Shown: positions 17,607 to 27,801 of the stretch, piece after piece
How positions within the stretch are numbered: the first letter of the stretch is position 1
Layout: every line of letters starts with the position of its first letter
Source: an uncultured Saprospiraceae bacterium
GTDB taxonomy: Bacteria > Bacteroidota > Bacteroidia > Chitinophagales > Saprospiraceae
NCBI GenBank assembly: GCA_943788055.1
Contig: CALSOU010000002.1
Span: 62,001 to 126,000, forward strand
Length of the DNA: 64,000 nucleotides
Direction of reading: 5' to 3'
Translations under genes and position numbers: made by a program
The notes under the pieces: generated by a model
Databases searched by the model: none
Told to the model about the DNA's origin: nothing
What the model saw: the letters and a program-made list of their open reading frames with translations, nothing else

Positions 17607-19073
17607 TCAATTAGAATTCTTCATTGGTTCATTTATAATTCCTTTGGCCATACCAGGAAAGACTAAAAAATGAAATGGATAAACCATCCACCAATACAAC
17701 CTTCCTAACAGCCCTTTCGGCCTAAAAGTAGCTTTCTGTACAAAGCTATATTGATTTTTATCGATTTTATTGACATTGAACTCTAACCAAGCATCTCCTG
17801 GAAGTTTCATTTCAGCATAAAGCAAAATTCTTCTCTGATCGACATCTGCCACTAGCACTCTCCAAAAATCCAATGGATCTCCAGGAACTAAGTCATATTG
17901 ACTCCTCCGACCTCTTCGCAAACCTACTCCACCTATCAATTTATCTAAAAACCCTCGAATTTTCCATAGCCAAGTACCCCAATACCACCCTTTCGTCCCT
18001 CCGATAGACCACATATTGTGCAAAACCTGTTCAAATTTTGATTCATCAAAACGATAAGATCTCAAATCTTCGTATACAGCTTCTTCAGGTACCTCAATAT
18101 ATCTCATGACATGTGGGGTTATCTTACCGCTACTCAGAGCATCTTTCCAAGAGGATATAACCGAATTTTGTTTGATTCGCCCTAATGCCAACTCAAGAGA
18201 TTCTTCATAACTCAAATTGTCTGTCTTTATCAGTTTACGTAGCTTGTTTGGTCTAGCTATAACTTCATTTTTCATACTGCTAACTAAACTTGAAGCGAGC
18301 GAGTACGACGTCGAGGTAACAAAATAGAGCCAGTAAGAAGAAAGCTTCGGTGAGACAAATGGAACCGAAATAATCCATCTTTTGAAGCCCCTTTGCTTAG
18401 CATAACCAAGAAGCATTTCTTTATAAGTAAGAATTTCAGGTCCCCCAATATCATAGGTTTCTCCATATGTCTGTTCGCAATCTAGTACACTGCTAAGGTA
18501 GGTCAATACGTCACGAATTGCTATAGGTTGGCAGCGAGTCTTGAGCCATTTTGGGGCGATCATGACTGGCAGTTTTTCTACCAAATCCCTTATTATTTCA
18601 AAACTTGCGCTTCCCGATCCGATTATGATTGCAGCTCTTAAAACTGTAAGCGGCACTTTTGAGGTTCTTAATATTTTCTCAGTTTCAAGTCGAGATAATA
18701 AATGTAAAGACAGGGCTTCGTCATTTGCAATTCCACTCAAATAGATGCATTGCTTGCAGCTTGTTGTATCTAAGTAGTCCCTAAAATTCGTTGCCATTTT
18801 TCGCTCCATTGAATCAAACTGTTCAGCAGAGCTAGACATGGAGTGTACAAGGTAGTATGCAAAATCTATATCTTTTGGAAGACTTGAAAGTGTATGAGCA
18901 AGAAGTAGGTCGCACTCGATCAAACTTACTTTACCGGATTCTACTTCAGATTGATTGAGTGACAATCGTTCTGCATCTCTTAAGGCACAGATAACAGAAT
19001 GCCCTTGACGTATTAATACTGGAATTAAACGTCTACCAATATAACCCGTAGCACCTGTTAGTAATACCTTCAT
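17607..19073 (-). CDS. NAD(P)-binding SDR/epimerase-like protein with C-terminal DUF2867
   Basis: 488 residues. The N-terminal half is an extended short-chain dehydrogenase with a Rossmann motif GATGYIGRRLIPVL at residues 7-20 and an NmrA-like layout. The C-terminal part (from about residue 325) is DUF2867, with FDESKFEQVLHNMWSIGGTKGWYWG and a final hydrophobic helix YWWMVYPFHFLVFPGM. This two-domain combination is a recognised uncharacterised family in many bacteria. Cytosolic with possible membrane contact through the C-terminal helix. Substrate unknown. No operon partner: upstream is the DUF1569 remnant, downstream the inverted-repeat gap. Confidence 0.85.
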   Translation of the reverse strand: MKVLLTGATGYIGRRLIPVLIRQGHSVICALRDAERLSLNQSEVESGKVSLIECDLLLAHTLSSLPKDIDFAYYLVHSMSSSAEQFDSMERKMATNFRDYLDTTSCKQCIYLSGIANDEALSLHLLSRLETEKILRTSKVPLTVLRAAIIIGSGSASFEIIRDLVEKLPVMIAPKWLKTRCQPIAIRDVLTYLSSVLDCEQTYGETYDIGGPEILTYKEMLLGYAKQRGFKRWIISVPFVSPKLSSYWLYFVTSTSYSLASSLVSSMKNEVIARPNKLRKLIKTDNLSYEESLELALGRIKQNSVISSWKDALSSGKITPHVMRYIEVPEEAVYEDLRSYRFDESKFEQVLHNMWSIGGTKGWYWGTWLWKIRGFLDKLIGGVGLRRGRRSQYDLVPGDPLDFWRVLVADVDQRRILLYAEMKLPGDAWLEFNVNKIDKNQYSFVQKATFRPKGLLGRLYWWMVYPFHFLVFPGMAKGIINEPMKNSN

Positions 19074-19219
19074 AGAGATATAACTCTTAGAATGTCAGAC
19101 AGTTCAAAATGCGATACTATTTCTAAGAATTCAACAAGCTATCTAGTAATTATCAGATTATTCGATTAACTCCATCTCGGGTTGAAATATAGAAATCTTA
19201 AACAGCATTTCATTAGATC

Positions 19220-19672
19220 TTAAACTCCAAACTGTGTCAAGTGATGATCAAGATGTTTTGAGTAAAAAACCTTCCATTCGTCCTTAGTCAGAGCACCAAA
19301 GGAATGTGACTCTTTCCCGTCAAAATGAGCAGCGCCTAATTCTAGTGTCTTTGTTAGGTAATCTACAAGTCTTTGCTTTTCGTTCTGGAAATCTCTTTCA
19401 GTTGTTATCAAAAACTCAGGTGCAGTCCTAGAGTTTCTAGCATATGGTTTAGGACCAACTACTGCTTACTTAGCTACCAGCGTCACAAACCACCTCTTAA
19501 ATGCACCTGGCTTAGGGTGCTTAGCAGTATAAACCATTTCATATACAACATTGAGATGCGATAACATTTGTCCGACGCTCATTTTTTTCCATAAAGGCCT
19601 AGTGGAGTTAGTTAATCCTTTAATTCTCTCTGTGTACTTATTTACAGCTGATTTTTCGAAAACATCTAGCAT
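19220..19672 (-). pseudogene. DUF1569 (DinB-like) protein with internal stop
   Basis: From ATG 19672 the frame gives a DUF1569 N-terminus (RPLWKKMSVGQMLSHLNVVYEM). After FVTLVAK it meets TAA at 19466-19468, then continues in the same frame with AVVGPKPYARNSRTAPEFL and ends with the family C-terminus KHLDHHLTQFGV. The total of 150 codons is the usual length. Most relatives, as I recall them, have lysine or asparagine at the stop position, so one substitution would do. DUF1569 proteins belong to the DinB four-helix superfamily and often bind metal through histidines; function unknown. It lies 64 bases after the YkuK-like gene and may share its transcript. Confidence 0.78.
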
Positions 19673-19736
19673 AGCAAGCTTTACAGCTTAAAAAAAGTTT
19701 GAATGTACATTATTGCATCTTGAAAGCTATATAAAT

Positions 19737-20210
19737 CTACAAAACTTTATCAGCACATGATGAAGATGCGAAAGCAGACGGTTTGGCTTTGAAAACAAAT
19801 CCCATTCCCAGGATATAACCCATGGCATCTTTAAGCGCTGAATTAGATTTGAACTCTGGATCGGTATTTATATCGGCGTGTACTTCTAGAGCAATATCAT
19901 GTTTTTGAATGACCGATGACAAACGGTAAGCTATATCTATGGATTTGGCAACTTCATTCATCATACGTTGCTTTAGCGCTACTTGACTTTGTTCCTTGGA
20001 TGATTTAATGAACATAAATCCACCTTTACCTTTTCTCAAGAAAACCACTACGGTTGCATATTGAACTACGTCTCCTTTTACTAAAGAGTCTGTACCAACG
20101 CAAATTTTCAATTGAAATCCCGCTTTTTTCTCTCGAATAATAACTTTTTCAACCTCTTCGACTATAGGAAGTTCAAGCTGCTGACCATTTAATTTTCGCC
20201 ATTGATCCAT
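19737..20210 (-). CDS. YkuK-like predicted RNase H fold protein (DUF458)
   Basis: 157 residues matching the DUF458/YkuK family, described as predicted RNase H-like nucleases. Visible hallmarks are the first acidic residue in CVGTDSLVKG (near 38), EVHADINTDPEFKSN (near 112), YILGMGF, and the C-terminal KPSAFASSSCADKVL. No biochemical role is established. The ATG at 20210 is the only reasonable start. It is likely the first gene of a short transcript that also contains the broken DUF1569 gene. Confidence 0.8.
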   Translation of the reverse strand: MDQWRKLNGQQLELPIVEEVEKVIIREKKAGFQLKICVGTDSLVKGDVVQYATVVVFLRKGKGGFMFIKSSKEQSQVALKQRMMNEVAKSIDIAYRLSSVIQKHDIALEVHADINTDPEFKSNSALKDAMGYILGMGFVFKAKPSAFASSSCADKVL

Positions 20211-20350
20211 ATTGTAACGATATTATATTCAAATTTTATTAATAGTAACATAGATTTAGTCATTTTTTGCTTGATGAGACCGCACTATTCCTAAACATTA
20301 ATGTGCTACTACTTTCTATTATAAAGTAGTTTTGAAACGTAGTAGCAAAA

Positions 20351-20379
20351 CAAAAACCCCTAGAAAGTGCTTCCAGAGG
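20351..20379 (-). terminator. Terminator after the susCD operon
   Basis: Minus-strand stem CCTCTGGAAG/CTTTCTAGGGG with a 3-base loop and some G-T pairs, followed by TTTTTGTTTTG. It begins about 30 bases after the SusD stop. Confidence 0.65.
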
Positions 20380-20406
20380 CCTTTGATTTTTCATGTTTAT
20401 ATCTAT

Positions 20407-22620
20407 TTAATATCCAGGATTTTGATCGAGATTAGGATTAGCTGCTCGATCGGCATTTGGTATTGGGAAGATGTTTCGGTAAGACTCAGTTTTTGCTCCT
20501 TCTTGAACTCCACCTTTCCATTGCCACAGATAGTCTCCATCTGTAAATTGGCCAAACCTTACTAAATCAGTTCTTCGATGACACTCCCAATATAACTCTC
20601 TCGCTCTTTCATCTAGTATTAAGTCTAGGGTTAATTCGCCAGCAGATACATTGGCAGAAGTACTTGTATATGCTCTAGTTCTAACTTCATTGAAATATTC
20701 AACAGCATCAGCCTCAGTTCCACCTGCGGCACCTCTTAAGATCGCTTCAGCAGCCATTAAGTAGGCATCAGCTAATCTAAACATCGGAAAATCTGTATCT
20801 GGATGTTCTAAATTAGACCCCGGCTCACCTGTAGAAGTAACGTTTTTGAACTTTCTCACTGCATATCCTTCAGTGAAGGTTGCAACATCTTCAATATCTA
20901 GGTTCTGACCATCGCTCCAGAATATTGCTCTTCTATCAAACGATATCAAATTGATATCATATGTGTAGTCGGGCTTGTCTAGATATAAAAATATCTCATA
21001 TGCTTCTTGATCAACTATTACTATATCGTCACCGTCGTACTCCAAAATAGCATCTAGCTCTCCATCTCCAAAACTCACGTCCCATGATCCATTTGCACGG
21101 AATTTCAGTCCTCCTGGTACCATATCCAATTTGACACGCATAGCATTTAGCTCTTCATCATAGGTCATTGGTGTGTCGTTGTCCCATCCACCAGGAGTAG
21201 CATCTCCAATCACTGAAAAATCTCTTTTCTCAACAACATAGCTATTATCTTTGAGGTCTACTTGTACAAAGTATAAACCCGCATCACTTAGAACTATATT
21301 TGATCCATTCGTTTCAAGCATTCCATCAAGATCACTATCTCCTAATACTTGCGGACTTGAAGATGGAAATTTAGCTATAAAAAACTCTCCATTTGCTTCA
21401 GGAAAATAAACATGTCCTTCATAGACCATATCACCAGTTGAAGCTAGAGAATTGTCTGTATCGGTAGCGTCAAAACCCTGCGTGGAATTTGGTATGTATA
21501 TTTTAGGGTAACTCGCAGTATTTCCTTCTGTTGATTCGATATAACTTCCACCACCTGGGGGGAATTTTTCTACTAATTGGCGGGTTGTACGAACTCCTGC
21601 CCAACCGTTGACTACACCGCTTTCCTCTGCTGGCATTGAACCCCCGAGTCCTGCTCTTATTATAAATGTCATACCACCCCAAGTACGAGTAAAATTTCCA
21701 TCCTGTGTGATTGGAAAAATCATTTCAGGTGATTTATGATTATCAGCTAAGAATAGATTCTGATAGAGTGGATCAAGTTCGAAGCCAGCGTTAATGACTT
21801 TTTGGGCGTAAGCCAACGCATCTGTATAACGATCTTGACTAATGTACACTTCAGCGTTCAAATATAATTTAGCCAGTAGCATTTGCACTGTTGCGGCGTC
21901 TGCACGACCATACTCATTTTGTCTACTCGGAGAAATAGCAGCTTCGATTTCGGTCAACTCAGACTCAATAAAACTAAAGAGCTCCTGTGGAGTAGCTTGT
22001 TCAGGTTGAAATTTTCCAATCGGATCGTCTTCAGTTACAAAAGGTACATTTCTAAACAAATCAAGAGCATGCCAATAAGAAAGTGCTCTCAGAAATCTAG
22101 CTTCCGCTCTGTAAGAATCGATTTCAGCTCTAAAATCAGCAGGTACACCTCGTTCATCTAGGACATCACTTGCAGTTTGACGAAGGTACTCATTACACAA
22201 CGTCACTTGATAAAAAATTCGGCTGTAGTGACCATACTGAAAACCGTCGCTTGCTGTCCAATCTTGATCATGGAAGTCAGTAATTGTCTGATCATTCCAA
22301 CCAACGATTGCCTCATCTGTAGTGAATTCTTGATGGTAATAATAACCTCTCAAGTACTGTCCGAAGCCCTCATCAAGTCCTGAGATATCCCCTTGACCAG
22401 CGGGTCCTTGTTGGCCAGATACTGCCAATCCAGCATATAGTTTTGCTAAAACTCCTTTATAAGACTCTAAGTCATCATATACAATACCACTTGTAATAAG
22501 CTCATCATCTAAAGGAGTTGTATTAAGATCATTAAAACATGAAAATTGAGTCAAAACAAAAACTGTCCCAAGAATCAAGAATAATGACTTTCTATAAGTT
22601 TGATTTATTCTATTTTTCAT
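20407..22620 (-). CDS. susD: SusD/RagB glycan-binding lipoprotein with embedded SusE/F-like modules
   Basis: Outer-membrane lipoprotein (lipobox LTQFSC) that caps a SusC transporter and binds glycan. SusD features include the N-terminal helices, YRAEARFLRALSYWHALDLFRNVPFV near residue 175, and the C-terminal FRLADAYLMAAEAILRGAAGG and FPIPNADRAANPNLDQNPGY. The protein has 737 residues, about 200 more than usual, because residues 395-558 are an insertion of two beta-sandwich modules. The second (FSVIGDATPGGWDNDTPM) closely matches the repeats of the divergent gene at 25,743. The modules resemble the starch-binding domains of SusE/SusF. It lies 38 bases after susC in one operon and is intact although susC is broken. 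Confidence 0.92.
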   Translation of the reverse strand: MKNRINQTYRKSLFLILGTVFVLTQFSCFNDLNTTPLDDELITSGIVYDDLESYKGVLAKLYAGLAVSGQQGPAGQGDISGLDEGFGQYLRGYYYHQEFTTDEAIVGWNDQTITDFHDQDWTASDGFQYGHYSRIFYQVTLCNEYLRQTASDVLDERGVPADFRAEIDSYRAEARFLRALSYWHALDLFRNVPFVTEDDPIGKFQPEQATPQELFSFIESELTEIEAAISPSRQNEYGRADAATVQMLLAKLYLNAEVYISQDRYTDALAYAQKVINAGFELDPLYQNLFLADNHKSPEMIFPITQDGNFTRTWGGMTFIIRAGLGGSMPAEESGVVNGWAGVRTTRQLVEKFPPGGGSYIESTEGNTASYPKIYIPNSTQGFDATDTDNSLASTGDMVYEGHVYFPEANGEFFIAKFPSSSPQVLGDSDLDGMLETNGSNIVLSDAGLYFVQVDLKDNSYVVEKRDFSVIGDATPGGWDNDTPMTYDEELNAMRVKLDMVPGGLKFRANGSWDVSFGDGELDAILEYDGDDIVIVDQEAYEIFLYLDKPDYTYDINLISFDRRAIFWSDGQNLDIEDVATFTEGYAVRKFKNVTSTGEPGSNLEHPDTDFPMFRLADAYLMAAEAILRGAAGGTEADAVEYFNEVRTRAYTSTSANVSAGELTLDLILDERARELYWECHRRTDLVRFGQFTDGDYLWQWKGGVQEGAKTESYRNIFPIPNADRAANPNLDQNPGY

Positions 22621-22658
22621 AAAAAATTTTTCTCTTATTAATAATATGATTCAATGGA

Positions 22659-25629
22659 CTAAAACGTTGCATTGACTCCCAAAAGATAATTCGTTGTTCT
22701 CGGGTAAATGTTGTTATCGATTCCTCCTTGGATCTCAGGATCAAGTCCAGTATAACTAGTCAAGACGAGCGGGTTCTGCACTGATACATAAACTCTGATG
22801 TTTCTATTAGTTAGCTTATTGAAATCATATCCCGCAGTTATATGATCCAATCTAAAGAATGAGGCACTTCTCAAATAATGATCGCTAAATGTTAGACTTG
22901 CTTGTTGCTCAACATTATTATCTATGGCAGCTTGATGTACATTCCAAAGCGCTCCCAAATTACTAATTCTGCTCTTAAATCCCATATCAGTCTCAACATT
23001 TGCATAAACAAACTGTCCGATATTAGCTCTTCCTGCAAATGAAAAATCGAATGATCCAATATTCATATTATTAGTGATTCCAAATGTATAATCAGGAAAT
23101 GGATTTTCGAATCTGTATTTATCATCATCGTTTACAATTCCATCCTCATTACGATCAACAAACTGCCCTTCCAAAATATTACCATCATCATCATACTCTT
23201 GTTCAAAAACGAAAAATGAATTTGGTGAGAAACCAACGGTATGAATTTGAATATTAGAACCAACACCGCCTGCAATTCCACCCGTGAGAATACCTATATA
23301 ATCAGGATCATCTGACGCAGTTAATTTGGTTACTTTATTCTCGTTGTAAGCCATATTTGCGTTAATATCCCAGGTAAAATTCTCTTTTACAATTGGTGTG
23401 TAGTTCAGAGCAATCTCTATTCCTCTATTTTCCATATTTCCAATATTCGTCGTTATTTCATTCGTCAAATTGGATCCTGCAGGAACAGTTATTGTATTTA
23501 ATAGATCCTTGGTCAATCGTTGATAAATATCAATCGAACCAGACAATTTGTTTCGAATAATTGAGAAATCGGCAGCAATATTATAGGTTGAAGTCTCTTC
23601 CCATTTGATGTTTTCATCATAACCATTTGGGCGTATGGTCTGAACAAACTGGTCTCCAAACTGGTACTGAGCATTTTCAAAACCATATTGATATAAACCT
23701 TGATAAGCATAAAGCCTTTGACCGTTTCCGATATTTTGTTGACCAGTTACACCCCATCCAGCTCTCACTTTCAAATTGCTAAAATATTTGTTTTTGTTAT
23801 CAATCACTTTCACCGCAAGTGAAGCTGCCGGAAACAAGCCCCATCTTGATTCAGGTGAGAACCTAGAAGTTCCATCCCTTCTCAATGTAAATGTTGTAAA
23901 AACACGATCATTGATATTATAATTAACCCGTCCAAAAAGTGATACTAGGTAGAGTTCTTCTTGATTGGAGTCCTCAAGCGTTTCAGTAGGTGTCCCGTTT
24001 ACATCGCTATTTCGGAAATTACTATCCCAAAAGAATCTTTGCCAAGAGTAACCTCCCATAATATCAAAATCATGTATTCCATATGATTCTATATAATTTA
24101 AGTATGTTTCTAGCAAGGTATTGTAACTTGTACTTTCATAGGTATTATCTGCACCGCCACCAGTATTCGCATTAAAAGCGATCGCTGAATTTTGGGGTAT
24201 AAAAAAAGATCCTCCTCCGTTAATATAATCATACGCCAAGTTGACATTAGCTCGTAAAGCTGGCAAGAATGGTAAGCGATAGTCCGCATTTAAAGAAGTT
24301 AAGTATCTATTTACGTTCGATCGATCATCCCTATCTGTCAAAAGCGCAACAGGATTTCTTGGAGCCAATTGATTTGGTACTCCAGCAGAACCAGATGTCC
24401 ATGTCGTAAAGCCGTTATATACTTCTTCTCCTGACATAACTGGTTTGGTAGGATCAAACGAAAGCGCATTCCCGATTGCTCCTCTATCAGCAAAATTATT
24501 ACGACTATGCATGCTTTTAAAATTCATTTTCAATTGCAATGTATTGTCAATAAATCCTGGAGTCAAACTAAGAGCAGTAGTAAATCGGCTAAATCTGTCC
24601 GTTTTCAAACACACCATTGTGATCTGTGTATCCAACTGATGCACGATAAGGCAAAGATCCTACAGCTCCCGATGCACTAAGACTATGATCTGTCCATTAT
24701 CGCATTTCGGTATATTTCATCTTGCCAATCGGTATTCGCATCTCCTAATAACTCTAAAGGTGCGTCTCCCTCTTCAAATCTTTCGTTCATCAATGAGCGA
24801 AACTCATCAGCAGATAGGACATCTACTTGTTTTGTATTACTAGCCGTTGGCAACATTACCAGAATAAGTTAGAGAAATCTTTTTTGAATCCAACGATCCT
24901 GATTTAGTAGTAATTAAGATAACACCACCCGACGCTCTACTTCCATAGATAGCAGTTGCAGAAGCGTCCTTCAATACAGTCATCGATTCTATATCATTTG
25001 GATTTACAAACGTTCAATGGATTTCTCGATCCACTTCCTCCTCCACCGTCAATAGGAACACCATCAACAAACAATCAAAGGGGCGTTAGATGCTCCTAAA
25101 GAAGAAAGTCCTCTTATTAAGATTGACGCTCCACCACCAGGACTTGGATCCGTGGTGATAGTAAACCCCTGCTACTTTACCTGCAAGTAATTGCTGAGGT
25201 CCAGCAATTGCACCTTGATTAAATTGTTTAGTTGTTACCGACTGTACTGCTCCTGTTGCGTCTTCTCTCTTAACCGTTCCGTAACCAATCACAACGACGT
25301 CTTCCAATATCTGACCAGATGATAACGCAGCATTAATTTCAGTTTGTCCATCAATTACAATCTCCTGACTAGAATAACCTGTATAGCTAAAAACAAGTGT
25401 TGTTGCCCAATTCACCGACTTTCAATGAAAAATTTCCATCAAAATCAGTGATAGTAGCAGTTGAAGTGTTATCTTTTACAACAATTGTTGCTCCTATTAG
25501 CGCCTCGCCTGTCGTGACATCAGTAACGGAACCTGTTATCACTTTTTGAGCGCTGAGTTGAAATGTACAAAGCGAGCCCAAGAGAATCACACAAATCTGC
25601 CACAGCAAATTATATTTAGTAATTAACAT
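22659..25629 (-). pseudogene. susC: SusC/RagA TonB-dependent receptor broken by seven +1 insertions
   Basis: Outer-membrane importer for a glycan: signal peptide, carboxypeptidase-like domain (VTDVTTGEALIGATIVVKD), TonB box and plug (EDVVVIGYGTVKRED), and barrel ending in NYLLGVNATF. The ORF is shifted at 25406-25408, 25163-25165, 25069-25071, 25008-25010, 24848-24849, 24694-24695 and 24607-24609. At each place deleting one base of a short run restores the expected protein. The length 2971 minus 7 equals 988 codons exactly. The last 1.95 kb is open. Apart from the insertions the protein sequence looks fully conserved, so this is either a very recent loss or a local sequence-quality problem. 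Confidence 0.88.
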
Positions 25630-25742
25630 TGAAAATAATTTAAAATTTCTGTTATGTAAAGGATGTAAAAATAAAAAATTATATCTACTTTGCGTCGTAT
25701 TGACAATAACTTTAATTAATTCTTTTTTAAAAACTAAATAAT

Positions 25743-27506
25743 ATGAATCTACGTCTACTTTTATTTGCTATTCTTAGCACTTTTATGCTAAGTCTGCAAG
25801 CACAGTCAATCGGTATTATTGGTAGCTCAACTCCAGGTGGTTGGGATGCTGATACGGATATGACTCAGGATGCAGGAAACACTAGTTTGTGGTCTATAGA
25901 TCTTACACTAATTGATGGTGCAGCAAAATTCAGAGAAAATGATGATTGGGCAGTAAACTGGGGTGGAGCTGACTTCCCGATTGGAACCGGAACTCAAGAC
26001 GGTGCTGATATTCCTGTATTTGCAGGAGATTACACAGTAACGCTTGACACTTCTTCTGGCGAGTACAATTTCCAACTTCACTCTGATATCGGAATTATCG
26101 GAGACGCAACTCCTAATGGATGGGACTTTGATACTGATATGTACCAAATGGCAGATGATACTAATATGTACTTTATTACGCTTGATCTAGTACCGGGATC
26201 AGCTAAATTCCGTCAATTTGATGATTGGGCAACAAACTGGGGTTCTGCTGACTTCCCAATTGGAACCGGAACTCAAGACGGTGCTGATATCTCAGTTGAC
26301 AAAGCTGGAACTTACTACATTACATTCAACAAATCCACAGGTGAGTATGAATTTGGTGAAGAAATCACATATGGTACTATAGGTATAATCGGTGATGCAA
26401 CTCCAGGTGGTTGGGATACTGATACGGATATGACACAAAATGCAAATGATCCAGATGTATGGAATGTTACATTAGAGCTAGTTGCTGGTTTCGCGAAATT
26501 TAGAGCAGAAGACGATTGGATAGTTAATTGGGGAGGAGAAGACTTTCCTTCAGGAACCGCGACTTTAGGAGGTCCAGACATTCCCGTAACTGCAGGTACA
26601 TATCAGATTAGTCTAAATGTTGAAACTGGTGAATATGAATTCTTGGAAGTGATTGATTACGCGACAGTAGGTATTATTGGCGATGCTACTCCCGGAGGTT
26701 GGGATGCTGATACAGACATGGTAAAAGATCTTGATGACGGTGCAATGTGGAGCTTAAGAGTGATTCTTGTGGATGGTCTTTTGAAGTTTAGAGCAGATGA
26801 TGATTGGGCTGTAAATTGGGGTTCGGGCGATTTTCCAATGGGAGTTGCAGTTCAAGATGGGGCTGACATTCCAATCCCAGCAGGTGAATATATTATTACT
26901 TTCAACACTGTAACTGGAGAGTATAATTTTGAAGAAATTGTTGTTTTCAGTACAGTAGGTATTATCGGAACAGGTTCTCCGACAATGGGATGGGATGAAG
27001 ATACAGATATGACAAAGGACCTAGAAAATGAATTTCTATTTACAATGTCGAGCACGGAGCTATTCGATGGCGAGGTGAAATTTAGAGCTGAAGATGATTG
27101 GGCTGTAAACTGGGGCGCGGAAGAATTTCCAGTTGGAACTGGTACACAAGACGGACCAAACATTCCAATGACTGCCGGAACCTATGATATTTCTCTTATT
27201 ACTGATACTGGTGATTATGCATTCTCCGATCCAAATAGTAATGAAGAAATATTACTGCCTACAGCTATAGCATTGTATCCGAACCCTGCAAGCTCCTATT
27301 TAAGTCTAGAAGTAAACGATAGCAGATTACAAGGTCAAGTTGAAGTAACAATTATTGATATGACAGGTGCAGTTGTGCTTTCGCAAAATGTTGATACTAG
27401 TGCAAAAACACTAATCAATATTGAAACTTTACTTACAGGTCAATACACAGTAAGACTAAGAAATGATAAAAATCTCATCGGAAAGAAATTGACGATCATC
27501 AAATAG
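25743..27506 (+). CDS. Secreted protein of five SusE/F-like modules with type IX sorting domain
   Basis: 587 residues. A signal peptide (MNLRLLLFAILSTFMLSLQAQ) is followed by five tandem modules of about 97 residues (roughly 22-118, 119-215, 216-315, 316-412, 413-497), each starting IGIIG..TPGGWD.DTDM and containing FR..DDWAVNWG..DFP.GT. The C-terminal 85 residues (ALYPNPASSYLSLEV to KKLTIIK) form a type A sorting domain of the type IX secretion system. The modules are homologous to the insertion in the neighbouring SusD, so both probably bind the same glycan. It is divergent from susC and closed by a strong terminator. The ligand is not known. Confidence 0.88.
   Translation: MNLRLLLFAILSTFMLSLQAQSIGIIGSSTPGGWDADTDMTQDAGNTSLWSIDLTLIDGAAKFRENDDWAVNWGGADFPIGTGTQDGADIPVFAGDYTVTLDTSSGEYNFQLHSDIGIIGDATPNGWDFDTDMYQMADDTNMYFITLDLVPGSAKFRQFDDWATNWGSADFPIGTGTQDGADISVDKAGTYYITFNKSTGEYEFGEEITYGTIGIIGDATPGGWDTDTDMTQNANDPDVWNVTLELVAGFAKFRAEDDWIVNWGGEDFPSGTATLGGPDIPVTAGTYQISLNVETGEYEFLEVIDYATVGIIGDATPGGWDADTDMVKDLDDGAMWSLRVILVDGLLKFRADDDWAVNWGSGDFPMGVAVQDGADIPIPAGEYIITFNTVTGEYNFEEIVVFSTVGIIGTGSPTMGWDEDTDMTKDLENEFLFTMSSTELFDGEVKFRAEDDWAVNWGAEEFPVGTGTQDGPNIPMTAGTYDISLITDTGDYAFSDPNSNEEILLPTAIALYPNPASSYLSLEVNDSRLQGQVEVTIIDMTGAVVLSQNVDTSAKTLINIETLLTGQYTVRLRNDKNLIGKKLTIIK
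25809..27228 (+). repeat. Five tandem protein-coding repeats of about 290 bases
   Basis: The five modules of the secreted protein are also visible as DNA repeats. Stretches such as GGTTGGGATGCTGATAC and GGAACCGGAACTCAAGACGG recur nearly unchanged in modules 1, 2 and 4-5, which suggests recent duplication or gene conversion among them. Confidence 0.8.
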
Positions 27507-27530
27507 TTTTTTGATAATTTATCAATAGTT

Positions 27531-27565
27531 AAAAAGCCTGCCCGAGTAAATCGGGTAGGCTTTTT
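27531..27565 (+). terminator. Strong terminator after the SusE/F-like secreted protein
   Basis: AAAAAGCCTGCCCGA and TCGGGTAGGCTTTTT form a 15-bp stem with one mismatch pair around GTAAA; with A and T runs on both sides it can work in both directions. Confidence 0.88.
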
Positions 27566-27639
27566 AAATTCTTAGTTGAAGCTTTGAAATATTAATCTAG
27601 TATTTACATTAAAAAATCGCAGTTTACAAAGACATTTGA

Positions 27640-27801
27640 AACGCCATAGCAGGAAAACACCCTAGAATATATTCCTTCGCTTGGGGAGATCTGACTGAAG
27701 AGGATGTTAAACAATATGTACCAAGCAGCTCCAATTTCTCTATTTTATACAAAGGGGAACCAATGGATGTATTTCATCTATTTCTTGAAAACCACTTTTG
27801 A
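27640..27801 (+). pseudogene. Possible remnant of an unidentified gene
   Basis: An open stretch reads KHPRIYSFAWGDLTEEDVKQ and on to a plausible C-terminus FLENHF before TGA. It has no start codon and is preceded in frame by TGA. The composition looks protein-like, but I do not recognise a family. Its end overlaps the antisense DUF4870-like pseudogene. It could be chance. Confidence 0.25.

Noticed and set aside
24600-25630. Programmed frameshifting in susC
   Set aside because: Seven shifts of the same sign in 0.8 kb at different short runs, without conserved slippery sites or pseudoknots, are not compatible with any known programmed mechanism.
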